Origin: Pseudomonadota bacterium
Lineage (GTDB): Bacteria > Pseudomonadota > Gammaproteobacteria > Steroidobacterales > Steroidobacteraceae
NCBI GenBank assembly: GCA_025356815.1
Contig: JANXQL010000036.1
Location: forward strand, 1-50,258
Reading direction: 5' to 3'
Length of the DNA stretch: 50,258 bases
Shown: one piece after another, positions 8,348 through 17,064 of the stretch
How the letters are laid out: every line of letters starts with the position of its first letter
Numbering within the stretch: the stretch's first letter is position 1
Program-made: the position numbers and the translations under genes
Notes under the pieces: generated by a model
Seen by the model: the letters and a program-made list of their open reading frames with translations, nothing else
Database searches by the model: none
What the model was told of the DNA's origin: nothing

Positions 8348-9838
8348 ATGAAAAGTGCGAATCCCAACCTAGCGCAAGCAGCCGTCTCGCTTGACCCCGA
8401 CGACTGGGAGCAATTTCGGGCCTTGGGTCATCGGATGCTTGATGACATGGTCGATTACCTCCAGACCGTTCGTGATCGGCCGGTGTGGGAAAGCCCGCCG
8501 GACACCGCGCGCCGTGCCTTGCAGGCGGGGTTGCCTCGCGAGTCATCGTCCATTGAAGACGTGTACGAGCTGTTCAGGAAAAACATCCTTCCCTATCCGA
8601 CGGGGAACATTCATCCGCGGTTCTGGGGATGGGTGATGGGCACGGGAACACCGATAGGGATGCTGTCCGACCTGCTGGCGTCGGCGATGAACTGCCATGT
8701 GGCTGGATACGACCAGGCGGCAACGCTGGTCGAGCGGCAGGTGACTGGCTGGCTCGCCGAAATGCTCGACTTTCCGTCTGCCGCCAGCGGCCTGCTAGTC
8801 AGCGGCGGTACCGTAGCGAATCTGATCGGCGTCGCCACGGCGCGAAACCAGCTCACCGGCACGAACGTACGCCAGGTCGGGGTCAATCCGAGCGATACCG
8901 GCAAGCTCACCATCTACGGCTCAAGCGCGACGCATGGATGGGCGGAAAGATCCTGCGACCTTCTGGGTCTAGGTTCCGATGGCTTTCGTAAGGTGCCAGT
9001 CGACCGCCATCATCGCATTCAAATCGATGAACTCGTACGCATCCTGCGTGAGGATCGGCGCCGGGGGTACCGACCGCTATGTATTGTCGGCAATGCGGGG
9101 ACCGTCGCAATAGGAGCGACCGACGATCTCAATGCCCTCGCGGACCTCGCAGCCGCCGAAAGTCTCTGGTTTCATGTCGACGGCGCATTTGGCGCGCTGG
9201 CGAAGCTGTCGCCGAAATACCGCCACCTCGTCGACGGGCTGGAGCGGGCGGATTCTCTGGCCTTTGATCTGCACAAGTGGGGATATCTGCAGTATGAGAC
9301 CGGGGCCATACTCATTCGCGATGCAAAGAGGCACGAAGAGGCGTTTTCTTTCGCTCCCTCCTATTTGGAAAACTTCACCGGGGGAATTTCCGTCGATCCT
9401 ACGGAATTCGCGTCCCGCGGCATCCAGCTGTCGCGAGCCTTTCGCGCCCTTCGTGTCTGGATGAATGTGTCCGTTTATGGCGCCAACAAGCTAGGCGCTG
9501 CAATAGAGCGGAATATCGAAGATTCTCAGTATCTGTCATCGCAAATCGACGCGCATCCTGGTTTAGAGTTGCTTGCGCCCGCCGCAATGAATGTCGTCTG
9601 CTTTCGGGTTGCGCCCGCCGGCCGTACTGAAGCGGAACTCGACGCTCTCAATATGCGGGTCCTCGTTCGTATACAAGAGTCAGGCATTGCCGTGCCGTCC
9701 AGCGCTCGAATTGATGGGCGTTTTGCCATCCGAGTGGCGCATACCAACCATCGCACGATTCGCGCGGACTTCGATGTTCTGCTTGCGAGCGTTCTGGAGA
9801 TTGCAACGCAGATCCTTCACGCGGAAACCGCCGGCTAA
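8348..9838 (+). CDS. Group II PLP-dependent decarboxylase (aromatic-L-amino-acid decarboxylase-like)
   Basis: A 496-residue cytosolic enzyme that should remove the alpha-carboxyl group of an amino acid to give an amine. The PLP lysine is Lys310 in FDLHKWGYLQ. Asp278 in FHVDGAFGAL would bind the pyridine nitrogen, and His196 in SSATHGWAE would stack on the ring. The N-terminal PTGNIHPRFWGWV segment is typical of plant and bacterial AADC/tyrosine decarboxylase relatives. Substrate cannot be read from sequence. The ribosome binding site is weak (CCGAAGACACC before the ATG). It is followed by a GNAT gene 76 bases downstream on the same strand. Confidence 0.85.
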   Translation: MKSANPNLAQAAVSLDPDDWEQFRALGHRMLDDMVDYLQTVRDRPVWESPPDTARRALQAGLPRESSSIEDVYELFRKNILPYPTGNIHPRFWGWVMGTGTPIGMLSDLLASAMNCHVAGYDQAATLVERQVTGWLAEMLDFPSAASGLLVSGGTVANLIGVATARNQLTGTNVRQVGVNPSDTGKLTIYGSSATHGWAERSCDLLGLGSDGFRKVPVDRHHRIQIDELVRILREDRRRGYRPLCIVGNAGTVAIGATDDLNALADLAAAESLWFHVDGAFGALAKLSPKYRHLVDGLERADSLAFDLHKWGYLQYETGAILIRDAKRHEEAFSFAPSYLENFTGGISVDPTEFASRGIQLSRAFRALRVWMNVSVYGANKLGAAIERNIEDSQYLSSQIDAHPGLELLAPAAMNVVCFRVAPAGRTEAELDALNMRVLVRIQESGIAVPSSARIDGRFAIRVAHTNHRTIRADFDVLLASVLEIATQILHAETAG

Positions 9839-9914
9839 CGCGGGGTGATGCAGAGCTCGTCCATGCCAATCGAGATCATTTTTGCGCTTGATACAGTGAT
9901 GGAGGACGATAACC

Positions 9915-10460
9915 GTGACCACTTCGCCTAGCGCCGGGATGGCAGCGCGACGTGCGACTCGGGCGGATTTCGACGCCCTGCGGACCCTCATGGACTCAGC
10001 GATCTTTGAACTGCAGAGGCCATTTCTCGATCCGATGCAGATTGCATCCAGCCGGCTCATCATGGGGCTCGATGCGCAGCTTATCGACGATCAAACCTAC
10101 TTCGTGATCGAGATGGAAGGGCAGATCGCCGGCTGCGGAGGCTGGAGTCGACGCGCAACGCTGTACGGCGGCGATCAGACCCCTGGACGAAATTCAACGT
10201 TCCTCGATCCGCAGATTGATCCCGCCAAGATTCGCGCGATGTATACGAGTCCGCGTTACGCGCGCCGCGGCGTTGGTCGATGCGTGCTCGCGCTATGTGA
10301 GGCGGACGCCAGGGAGGCGGGTTTCAAGAAGACCGAGCTCATGGCCACGATGGCGGGAGAGCCCCTGTACCTCGCCTGTGGCTACGTTCCGGTGGAACAC
10401 ATTCAGGATAGTCGTGGTGGCGTGCCCGTACCCCTGGTTCGCATGCAAAAGGAGCTGTAG
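9915..10460 (+). CDS. GNAT-family N-acetyltransferase
   Basis: A 181-residue acetyl-CoA-dependent acyltransferase. The acetyl-CoA pyrophosphate loop is seen in YTSPRYARRGVGR, followed by the helix LALCEADAREAGF and the C-terminal strand ACGYVPVEH. The start is GTG at 9915, chosen because GGAGG lies nine bases upstream; an internal ATG at 9939 is possible. Given the decarboxylase just upstream, acetylation of an amine product is an attractive idea but only inference; the substrate is unknown. Confidence 0.8.
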   Translation: MTTSPSAGMAARRATRADFDALRTLMDSAIFELQRPFLDPMQIASSRLIMGLDAQLIDDQTYFVIEMEGQIAGCGGWSRRATLYGGDQTPGRNSTFLDPQIDPAKIRAMYTSPRYARRGVGRCVLALCEADAREAGFKKTELMATMAGEPLYLACGYVPVEHIQDSRGGVPVPLVRMQKEL

Positions 10461-10489
10461 CCTACGGCCGGTCCACCCGGATCTGCGCG

Positions 10490-10511
10490 GCGCCACCGGA
10501 CCCGGTGGCGC
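10490..10511. terminator. Strong GC hairpin after the GNAT gene
   Basis: GCGCCACCG at 10490-10498 pairs with CGGTGGCGC at 10503-10511 around a GACC loop, 30 bases past the stop codon. It lies between genes that converge, so it may stop transcription from either side. No T-run is seen. Confidence 0.5.
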
Positions 10512-10787
10512 TCGGGATCCGCAGAGTGGAGTCCTCGAAAGGTCAGAACCGGCGGGAGCTGCTGGTCTTGCTCGGTCACATTTCAAGAGTATTCTTGGGG
10601 CGTTCTCAATTTCAGAGCGGCGTTCCATCGTCGGTATCTTGAAGACATGGGTTCAGGACATCCCTGTAACAGGCGTGCTAACCGGACGAACCTGCGGGCC
10701 TGAGCATGTCGCTTCTCGCGTGGTCAGATCCCAGCGGGCAGGAGGTGAGAGCGGAGCCGGGTCGAAAGCGTGGCCGACACTCCCGAC
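10512..10787. other. Intergenic stretch between convergent genes
   Basis: With the hairpin, about 327 bases lie between the acetyltransferase and amidohydrolase stop codons. No further gene, repeat or RNA is supported. Confidence 0.4.
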
Positions 10788-12812
10788 TCATTCACGGTGC
10801 CGATACACCTCCCGTCCCATGAACCACGTCTCGAGCACCTGCGTGTCGCGGATGTCCTGCGCGTTGCCGCCATCGGCGAGTGCCAGGATGTCGCGATCGA
10901 GCACAATGAAATCCGCGGACTTGCCGCGCTCGATGGATCCGGTGATGGCGTCACGCTCGAGGTACTGAGCACCATTGATCGTATAGGCGTCAATGACGTC
11001 GCGGATCGACACCGACTCGCGCGGGTTTAGCGGTGCCTGTCCGGGCAGGCTGCGCAGAATGGCAGCTGCCATGTTTACGAACGGGCGCGGATCGCGCGTA
11101 TCAACCGGAGCGTCCGAACCCGCCACGAGGACGGCGCCGGCGTCCTTCAATGATTTCACGGGGTAGGCGTTTCGCTCGTAGTAGCCATCGGCAGGGTGCA
11201 GCGCGGCATGATCGCTGCCCACGACGTGGTCGAAGAATGGCACGACGGACAGGTCGTACTGGGGATCGGTGTAGGCCCACGCATAGGTGAAAGCAAGGTA
11301 CAGGTGATCCCGTCCGATGCGTGCGACGTCGTCCGGATGGACGAGCTGAATATGGGCGAGGGCGTCGTGCTGCGTCGCAATGCCATCCGCCTTGCGGGCT
11401 GCCTCGATCGCATCCACAGCAGTTCGAATCGGCATGTCGCCGATGGCGTGGATGTGCACGGCAAAGCCCGCCAGGTGGAAGCGCCTGACGAATTCCATAA
11501 TCACCGCCCGATCGTGCTGTAGTTCTCCGAGCGAGATTCGGCACTGTCCGGGGTGAAAACCGTGCTCCTTGAGGAAGGCCCCGGCGGGCTTTGCGTCCAT
11601 ATAGCGGTCGGCGTGCGCGCGCGCGTCGACGCACAACGGCGAAGTCGTGTCGACGTATCCGGTTACTCCGAAGCGACCGCTCTTGTCGTTGCTGAAGATC
11701 GGTTGCAGGTACGGCTTTATTGTCGCGACTTCGGGAAGGGTCGGCGGGTTCGCGAACGGATTGCCCTCGAGAACGCCGTCGGCAAATAGCTTGACGACGT
11801 TCGCGCGCAGCAAGGAGTCGTGGGCGTACTTCTCGCGCACTTGCTGGGCAGCCAAGACCATCTTGTCCCAGTCCGGCTTGCCATCTGCGCTGAGGTTCGT
11901 GTCGGGATCGAAGTACTGGGCGAGGGTGGCGCGGACGCTCAGTCTGCCTGTTCTTTCCAGAGTGTCGTAGAGCTCGATGGTCTCCGGCTGAAGCGCCGCC
12001 TCGAGGATTCCTGTTATGCCGACGCTATTCAGGCGCTGCGTCACGCGTTCCGGCGCTTTCATCATTTCCTTGAAGTCTACCGACAGCATAGACGGTACCG
12101 CCATGCGGCTCCGGGCGTCCTCGTTGACCGTGCCGTTGGGCTCACCGACCACGTCGACGCCGACGAAGTTCCTGAATTCTCGCAGCGGGCCGGTCAGCGT
12201 CGCCTTCGAGTAGCCGACGATCCGACCCGCGGCGTCGGTTGCACGCGCCAGAGCCATGCTGTTGAACGCGCCGTGGTGGCCATCGTTTCCGACCAGGACG
12301 ACCGGGTGTCGGCGAGTTGCAAGGTCAAGTGCCGCACGCAACGTCGGGTGCGCTGCGTCCGGCTCATTGCCGTTTGAAAAATTCCACTGCCGGACGATCA
12401 CCCACTCGCCCGCCTTGATCATGTAGCGCTTGATGCAGCCGCGGATGAAGCCCGTCATCTGGACAAGCGACTTGCCTTGGCTCTTGAGATCGCAGACGTC
12501 CAGATCGACGATGCCAGCCGGATGGAGATGGGAATCGAACAATCCTGGCAGCACCAGGCGCCCGGAAAGCGGCTCGATCCGGGTGCTGGGCCCGACGAAA
12601 GCCGCTGCGCCTTCGTCCGCGCCCACGTAAACGAGAGTGCCGTCGCGCACGGCCATCGCGCTTGCGATGGTCCTTGCGTGATCGGCTGTGTAGATGCGCC
12701 CGCCCGTGAGGACAAGGTCGGCTGGCACGGGAGTGGCGGCGGGCGCCGGCAGCGCCGCGAGCAACGCCGTGGCAAAGCACGCCAATGCAACACGCCGACG
12801 ATGATCTGACAT
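10788..12812 (-). CDS. Exported amidohydrolase, YtcJ-like (amidohydrolase 3 family)
   Basis: A 674-residue metal-dependent hydrolase. A Sec signal covers about residues 1-26 and ends in PAPAAT, so it is periplasmic or extracellular. The metal-binding HLHP motif follows LVLPGLFDS, and later marks are VHIHAIGDMP and VAGSDAPVDTRDPRPF, which are conserved in YtcJ-like exoenzymes acting on cyclic amides or related bonds. The start at 12812 is chosen because an AGGAG lies about eight bases upstream and the signal peptide begins there. A second member of the family lies at 20618. It may share a transcript with the M28 peptidase upstream (205-base gap including candidate start regions). Confidence 0.85.
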   Translation of the reverse strand: MSDHRRRVALACFATALLAALPAPAATPVPADLVLTGGRIYTADHARTIASAMAVRDGTLVYVGADEGAAAFVGPSTRIEPLSGRLVLPGLFDSHLHPAGIVDLDVCDLKSQGKSLVQMTGFIRGCIKRYMIKAGEWVIVRQWNFSNGNEPDAAHPTLRAALDLATRRHPVVLVGNDGHHGAFNSMALARATDAAGRIVGYSKATLTGPLREFRNFVGVDVVGEPNGTVNEDARSRMAVPSMLSVDFKEMMKAPERVTQRLNSVGITGILEAALQPETIELYDTLERTGRLSVRATLAQYFDPDTNLSADGKPDWDKMVLAAQQVREKYAHDSLLRANVVKLFADGVLEGNPFANPPTLPEVATIKPYLQPIFSNDKSGRFGVTGYVDTTSPLCVDARAHADRYMDAKPAGAFLKEHGFHPGQCRISLGELQHDRAVIMEFVRRFHLAGFAVHIHAIGDMPIRTAVDAIEAARKADGIATQHDALAHIQLVHPDDVARIGRDHLYLAFTYAWAYTDPQYDLSVVPFFDHVVGSDHAALHPADGYYERNAYPVKSLKDAGAVLVAGSDAPVDTRDPRPFVNMAAAILRSLPGQAPLNPRESVSIRDVIDAYTINGAQYLERDAITGSIERGKSADFIVLDRDILALADGGNAQDIRDTQVLETWFMGREVYRHRE

Positions 12813-12881
12813 GGGTATCGCTCCTAAGACGGGTAGGGGAACTTCGCAGCGCACGTCTGTCACCTGCTGCGTGACGCGAGT

Positions 12882-15017
12882 TCAGCGGGGCAAGGCGTTG
12901 GTGGCTGCCGTGGCGGTGGAGCGTTCGGCACGGGCGACGCCCGGCATCGTGTGCGCGTCAGGCTCGCTGCGGAACTCCACCAGCCCTGCGGTCGCGGAGT
13001 GCACATGGGCCGTCATCAGCGCCACCGCTTCGGCGACCTGCTGCGCTGCGTGTGTGCGAAGCACAGCCAAGGCCGCGATAAAGGCCGGGGTGTCGAGACT
13101 GGGTTTGGCCAGAAGCGCGCAGGCGGCTTCGAACGCCGGCGGTGGTGGCGGCGCGCGATGCTGGAAGCGCGATGCCCAGCCTCCTTCGCCGGCCCAGAAG
13201 GACCGCTCGAATTCGTAGACGGCCGGCGCGAGGCGCAGGCACTGGCGGCCCTCGTACAGTTCCTGCAGAGCGGCGACGGCGGTGGCGGCATCGCCGGCGC
13301 CAGCGGCCGCCGAGGTGCGTTCAAGGACCGCGACGCGGGTTGCGAGCAGCGCCGTGCGGGTGGCCTGCTCGAAGTCATCGTCACTCGCGTAGAGCCAGGG
13401 CACGAGGCCATGGCGGGTAGCCATCAGGAGTCGGTTTACCTCGTCGGCTCGAGCAGGATCGTCGACTGCCTCGACAGCTGCCGCCGCCGCCCGAAATCCC
13501 GCCAGCGCGTCGTGCAGGCCGACGAAGGATACATCTGGCACCTTCACGGCATCCTTCCCGAGTTGCCCGTCTATATAGTCCGAGACTGCCGTGAGTGCGA
13601 TCGGCAGGCGCCGGGCGCTGGCTGCACGCCACAAGCTCAGCGTGAGCAGGCGCAGGTCCATCGCCATATTCTGGAAGAGCTCGGGTCGGTAGGTGTCCAC
13701 CTGCGTGTGGTAGATGGGGAAATAGCTGTCCGGGATCCGGTTGAGATGACTAGTGGCCGCCCCGCCGACGACGCCATAGTTCCACGCGTCGATCGAGCTG
13801 CCGATAGAGGCCTTCCGGGTGATTTGCCTGTCGAGTCCCAAATCCTTTAGGGTCGTCGCCTGCTGGGCCATCAGGTCCGGTGTCGAGGTCAGCGAGGCGG
13901 TGGGTGAGGTTCGCCCAAGCAGGTCAACGTTAAACACGAGCGCGGCGCTGCGCAGCACCTCGGGGTGGCGCATCACGAAAGCGTTGGAGCCTGCCAGCCA
14001 GTCACGCTCTGGGTCCTCAAGACCCGCTTCCTCGCTGCCGGCAAGGACGAAGAGGATGGTTCGGCGCGGCTTGAGGCCGGAGCGGGTGAATGCCCTTGCG
14101 ATCTCAAGTACTGCAGCAACGCCGCTGGTGTTGTCCGCTGCCCCCTCGAACCAGCGGTCGTAGTGCGCCGAGACGAGCACATATTCGTCCGCCCGCTCGC
14201 TGCCGCGGATCCGCGCGACGACATTGCGCGAGGTGCCGTCGGCGACTTGCGCACGGCTCTCGAGCAGGATCTCCACCGGCCCGGTGGCAAGCTGCGCCTT
14301 TAGCGCGTTACCAGACCGACGGCTGATCGCGATGCCAGGCAGCTGGTCGTGGCCCCACAGGCTGTCCTGGCGCAGCGCGTCTGGTTGCTGATCCGATGAG
14401 GGGTGATCGAAGAACAGAACGGCAAGGGCGCCGTGATGAGCGGCTTCGGTGATCTGCGCTGGCGGCCAGTCGCGCAGCTCACGCCGTACCAAGACGATCC
14501 TGCCACGGACGTTGCCGATGCGCGCGTAGTCCGATTCGTAGCCGTCGCCCGCGTCGACCAGCGATGCACGCAGCTGGTGACTGCCGCCATCTCCGCGTGC
14601 GAATGGGACGGCGTCCCGCGTGCCCCACGTTCCACCCGTGGCGTGCAGGCTGATCGCCGCGATGGCGCTGCCGTTCGCCTCGAGCGTCAGCGGGCCATAG
14701 CGGTAGGCCCGGACCGGGAAGTCTTCGAGGGTCACCTCGAGGCCCATGGCGCGCAGCGTTTCGGCGAGGCGGCGGGCCGCGGCATTCTCCTCGGCGCTAC
14801 CGGAGACGATGGTGCCTGCGCCTAGCCCGGTCTGGCTGGTCACGGACCGTTTGGACAGGCGCTCAAGATCCGCGAGCGCCCTTGGCGCATTGAGTTGGGC
14901 GAGCAGCCGCTCTTCCTGCGTGCTGAGGCCGGCATGCACGACCGGCGCGACGACGGCGAGCGTGATGGCGAGAATCAGGAGGAGCCCGGGCACATGATTC
15001 GGGCGGTGAGGCGGCAT
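12882..15017 (-). CDS. Exported M28-family zinc metallopeptidase with PA insertion
   Basis: A 711-residue aminopeptidase-like protein. A signal or anchor (LLLILAITLAVVAPVVHA) precedes the mature part. A protease-associated (PA) type region lies around residues 100-240, then the M28 catalytic core: SAHYDRWFEGAADNTSG (His and bridging Asp), LAGSEEAGLED (catalytic and metal Glu), VFNVDLLGR (metal Asp), and IYHTQVDTY (metal His). All ligands expected for M28 are present. Start 15017 (MPPHRPN) is preferred over 15035 because GAGG lies eight bases upstream. Residues beyond about 470 are a helical C-terminal extension of unknown role. Likely degrades peptides outside the cytoplasm. Confidence 0.87.
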   Translation of the reverse strand: MPPHRPNHVPGLLLILAITLAVVAPVVHAGLSTQEERLLAQLNAPRALADLERLSKRSVTSQTGLGAGTIVSGSAEENAAARRLAETLRAMGLEVTLEDFPVRAYRYGPLTLEANGSAIAAISLHATGGTWGTRDAVPFARGDGGSHQLRASLVDAGDGYESDYARIGNVRGRIVLVRRELRDWPPAQITEAAHHGALAVLFFDHPSSDQQPDALRQDSLWGHDQLPGIAISRRSGNALKAQLATGPVEILLESRAQVADGTSRNVVARIRGSERADEYVLVSAHYDRWFEGAADNTSGVAAVLEIARAFTRSGLKPRRTILFVLAGSEEAGLEDPERDWLAGSNAFVMRHPEVLRSAALVFNVDLLGRTSPTASLTSTPDLMAQQATTLKDLGLDRQITRKASIGSSIDAWNYGVVGGAATSHLNRIPDSYFPIYHTQVDTYRPELFQNMAMDLRLLTLSLWRAASARRLPIALTAVSDYIDGQLGKDAVKVPDVSFVGLHDALAGFRAAAAAVEAVDDPARADEVNRLLMATRHGLVPWLYASDDDFEQATRTALLATRVAVLERTSAAAGAGDAATAVAALQELYEGRQCLRLAPAVYEFERSFWAGEGGWASRFQHRAPPPPPAFEAACALLAKPSLDTPAFIAALAVLRTHAAQQVAEAVALMTAHVHSATAGLVEFRSEPDAHTMPGVARAERSTATAATNALPR

Positions 15018-15585
15018 GGTCGGATCCTCGGACATCGAAGCGTGGGGCGCTCGTCCGGATCACTGGCTTGATCGGTCGCGCGACACCAGAGCAGTATATT
15101 CCCAGTTCGACTTGGTCGGGTCGCAATGCGCCGCCTGACGGTTGACCGATATCAAAGGCGAGTTGCGAACGCCTGTGGACAGAGGAATCGCAAACTGGAC
15201 GAGTATGGACTCCTTGCGCGGGCAGGCGACGTTCCTGATCAACGGCGCTCTATCGGAGTACTTCGAAACGATGGATGGGACCCACATCGCGCGAGGTCCC
15301 GCTGACTATGAAAATCGGGTCCAAAGTCGAGTGCCCGGCGCAGTTGTTCAATGCGTCTATCGCAATCAGTCGCGGCAGGAGAGCGGGCAAGCAAGAGCAG
15401 CGCGGCCCTGTGTCCCGGACGTTGCTAAGAAGGCCCGGCGGGGGAATCTCCACGACATCTGTGACCAGGGGAGCATCGTAGAGCTCTCGGCCTACCCGGG
15501 CCCGGTGTTGGATTAGGCAGAAGTCTGGCGGCGATGAGTGGGCGCCGAGCTTCGCTGCCAATCTTCAAGAACGTTCGCCCCGACT
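15018..15585. other. Intergenic stretch without a supported gene
   Basis: About 570 bases. A 124-codon open frame at 15142-15516 (+) begins at TTG, lacks a ribosome binding site and shows no domain, so it was not called. Opposite-strand frames of 75 and 103 codons are equally unsupported. Confidence 0.45.
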
Positions 15586-16446
15586 TTAGGTATCGATCGA
15601 TCGAGCGCGAGGGACCAGAGTCAGTAGGTCGCCCGCATATGGGCCGAGGGCGCCCAGAAGGTCTGCCATATCGGCGATACGCCATCCCTGGTCCAGGAAA
15701 TTGGCCCATTCAGCGTCCGTGGGATATGAATAGTAGCTGGCGCCGTTCGTCGGCTGCGGGACTCCAATTAGCGGGACCCCCTTCGCGAGGCTCCCAATCG
15801 CGTCGCTGATGAGGTCGGCTCCGGGTGAATAAAGGGCAAGGACGTGCCAGAGCAGCGAACGGCGTCGGTCCACGGAGACCGTCCGGACACCGACAATATC
15901 GCCGGTATCAATGGAAGCATTCGAGATGAAGTGCAGCGTGCAGCCGATCTCGGCGTCGCCATTGATCAGCGCGCGAAAGGCCGCAAGGACGCCACGATAC
16001 GACGGCAGTATCCCCGAATGCAGGTTTACCACGCCAAGACGCGGAATGCTGAGAACCGGCTGCTTCAGGATCGTCCCGTATCTGATCGTCACGATCAGAT
16101 CCGGAGAAAATGACCGCACGGTGTCCAGGCCGATGTCCGTGTTCGGATTTTCGATCGGAATCACCGGGATGCCGCGGTACTTCTCGACTTCCCGGAACGT
16201 CAAACGTCTCGAGCCGTCGTCGGGAAGACCGGCGCGCTCTATGAGTGGGAAATGAAGTTCGTTTGGCAATGCTTGTTCGGCGATACGCAGTTCACGACGT
16301 GCCGCATGCTCTGTCGTTTTCGACAGTGCATTGCCGACGCGTTCGCTCAAACCCACCAGGACTTGGTGGTGGTGCAACGTCGGTAGCAGCAAATTCAGGG
16401 CCAGACTGCTGGCGAGGTCTCGATTAAGGAGGCAAAGAATACGCAT
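15586..16446 (-). CDS. Formyltransferase-fold protein, methionyl-tRNA formyltransferase N-domain-like
   Basis: A 286-residue protein with the catalytic layout of 10-formyl-THF-dependent formyltransferases: VNLHSGILPSYRG supplies the Asn and His of the N-x-H pair, and NASIDTGDIVG supplies the conserved Asp. It lacks the C-terminal tRNA-binding domain of Fmt. It is therefore more likely a formyltransferase for a small molecule, such as an amino sugar, than the housekeeping Fmt. The start at 16446 gives MRILCLLNRD, the usual beta-strand beginning; an upstream frame to 16656 reads as noise. No clear ribosome binding site. It stands alone, with no sugar-nucleotide genes nearby. Confidence 0.75.
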   Translation of the reverse strand: MRILCLLNRDLASSLALNLLLPTLHHHQVLVGLSERVGNALSKTTEHAARRELRIAEQALPNELHFPLIERAGLPDDGSRRLTFREVEKYRGIPVIPIENPNTDIGLDTVRSFSPDLIVTIRYGTILKQPVLSIPRLGVVNLHSGILPSYRGVLAAFRALINGDAEIGCTLHFISNASIDTGDIVGVRTVSVDRRRSLLWHVLALYSPGADLISDAIGSLAKGVPLIGVPQPTNGASYYSYPTDAEWANFLDQGWRIADMADLLGALGPYAGDLLTLVPRARSIDT

Positions 16447-17010
16447 GGTGGCTTGAGCGCAGCTGCCCTTGGCTGGTGGTCCCGGCATCCTAGCCGTTGA
16501 CACGCCAGCGGGCGACTTCTCCAGAGCGCGCAATGCAATGGTTGACGCCGCGCCCGGCCATACGCGGGGATACCCGCCCGCCCCGCCGTGGTTGGAACAC
16601 CCAATGGTGTTGGCTGAAGGGCCGCTCAGGCGGCCGCACCGGCGGTCCCAGTCCAAGACATCCGTGGTTCCGGCCTGGGTGGGAACCGGGTCTATCCGTT
16701 CAGAGCAAGCCGCGCGCGTCTCAACCGGTCATGCGTGCGCGAAACGGCGGTCGGTGCCGGGTGTGCGGCCCTTGCGCGGGGAGTTTCCACCGGCGCCCGG
16801 TCAGTCCAAGACGATCGCCGCGGGGAAAGGACCGAAGGTGTACTTTGCGCCCATGCCCGCCATTAGGTTCTTCAGCGCGTCGTGGCTGATGCCGGGGCCG
16901 GCCGCGTGCCCGGCACGGTTGCGCAAGCCGGGACAATCAATCCGATTACGAGCGATCGACGGCACTTCGTTGGCGACGCGACCCGGAATCCGGCGACATC
17001 ATCAATGAAC
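16447..17010. other. Intergenic stretch with small hairpins
   Basis: About 560 bases without a supported gene. Two small hairpins are visible: GCGGG-GATA-CCCGC at 16564-16577 and AACACC-CAAT-GGTGTT at 16596-16611. Their role is unknown; the open frames are low-complexity Arg/Pro translations. Confidence 0.4.
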
Positions 17011-17042
17011 GGGGGCGGGAATGCCGAAGCTCTCCCGCCCCC
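17011..17042 (-). terminator. Terminator-like hairpin after the TonB receptor gene
   Basis: GGGGGCGGGA at 17011-17020 and TCCCGCCCCC at 17033-17042 form a perfect 10-bp stem with a 12-base loop, 22 bases past the receptor stop codon. The 3' flank on the minus strand is GTTCATTGATG, with no long T-run, so termination efficiency is uncertain. Confidence 0.65.
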
Positions 17043-17064
17043 GGTGCGCCGAGCGCGCAGTTCC

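Noticed and set aside
12951-13850. 299-codon frame on the + strand opposite the M28 peptidase
   Set aside because: Shadow of the real minus-strand gene, which has all metal ligands.
15142-15516. 124-codon open frame on the + strand
   Set aside because: Starts at TTG without a ribosome binding site and shows no recognisable motif.
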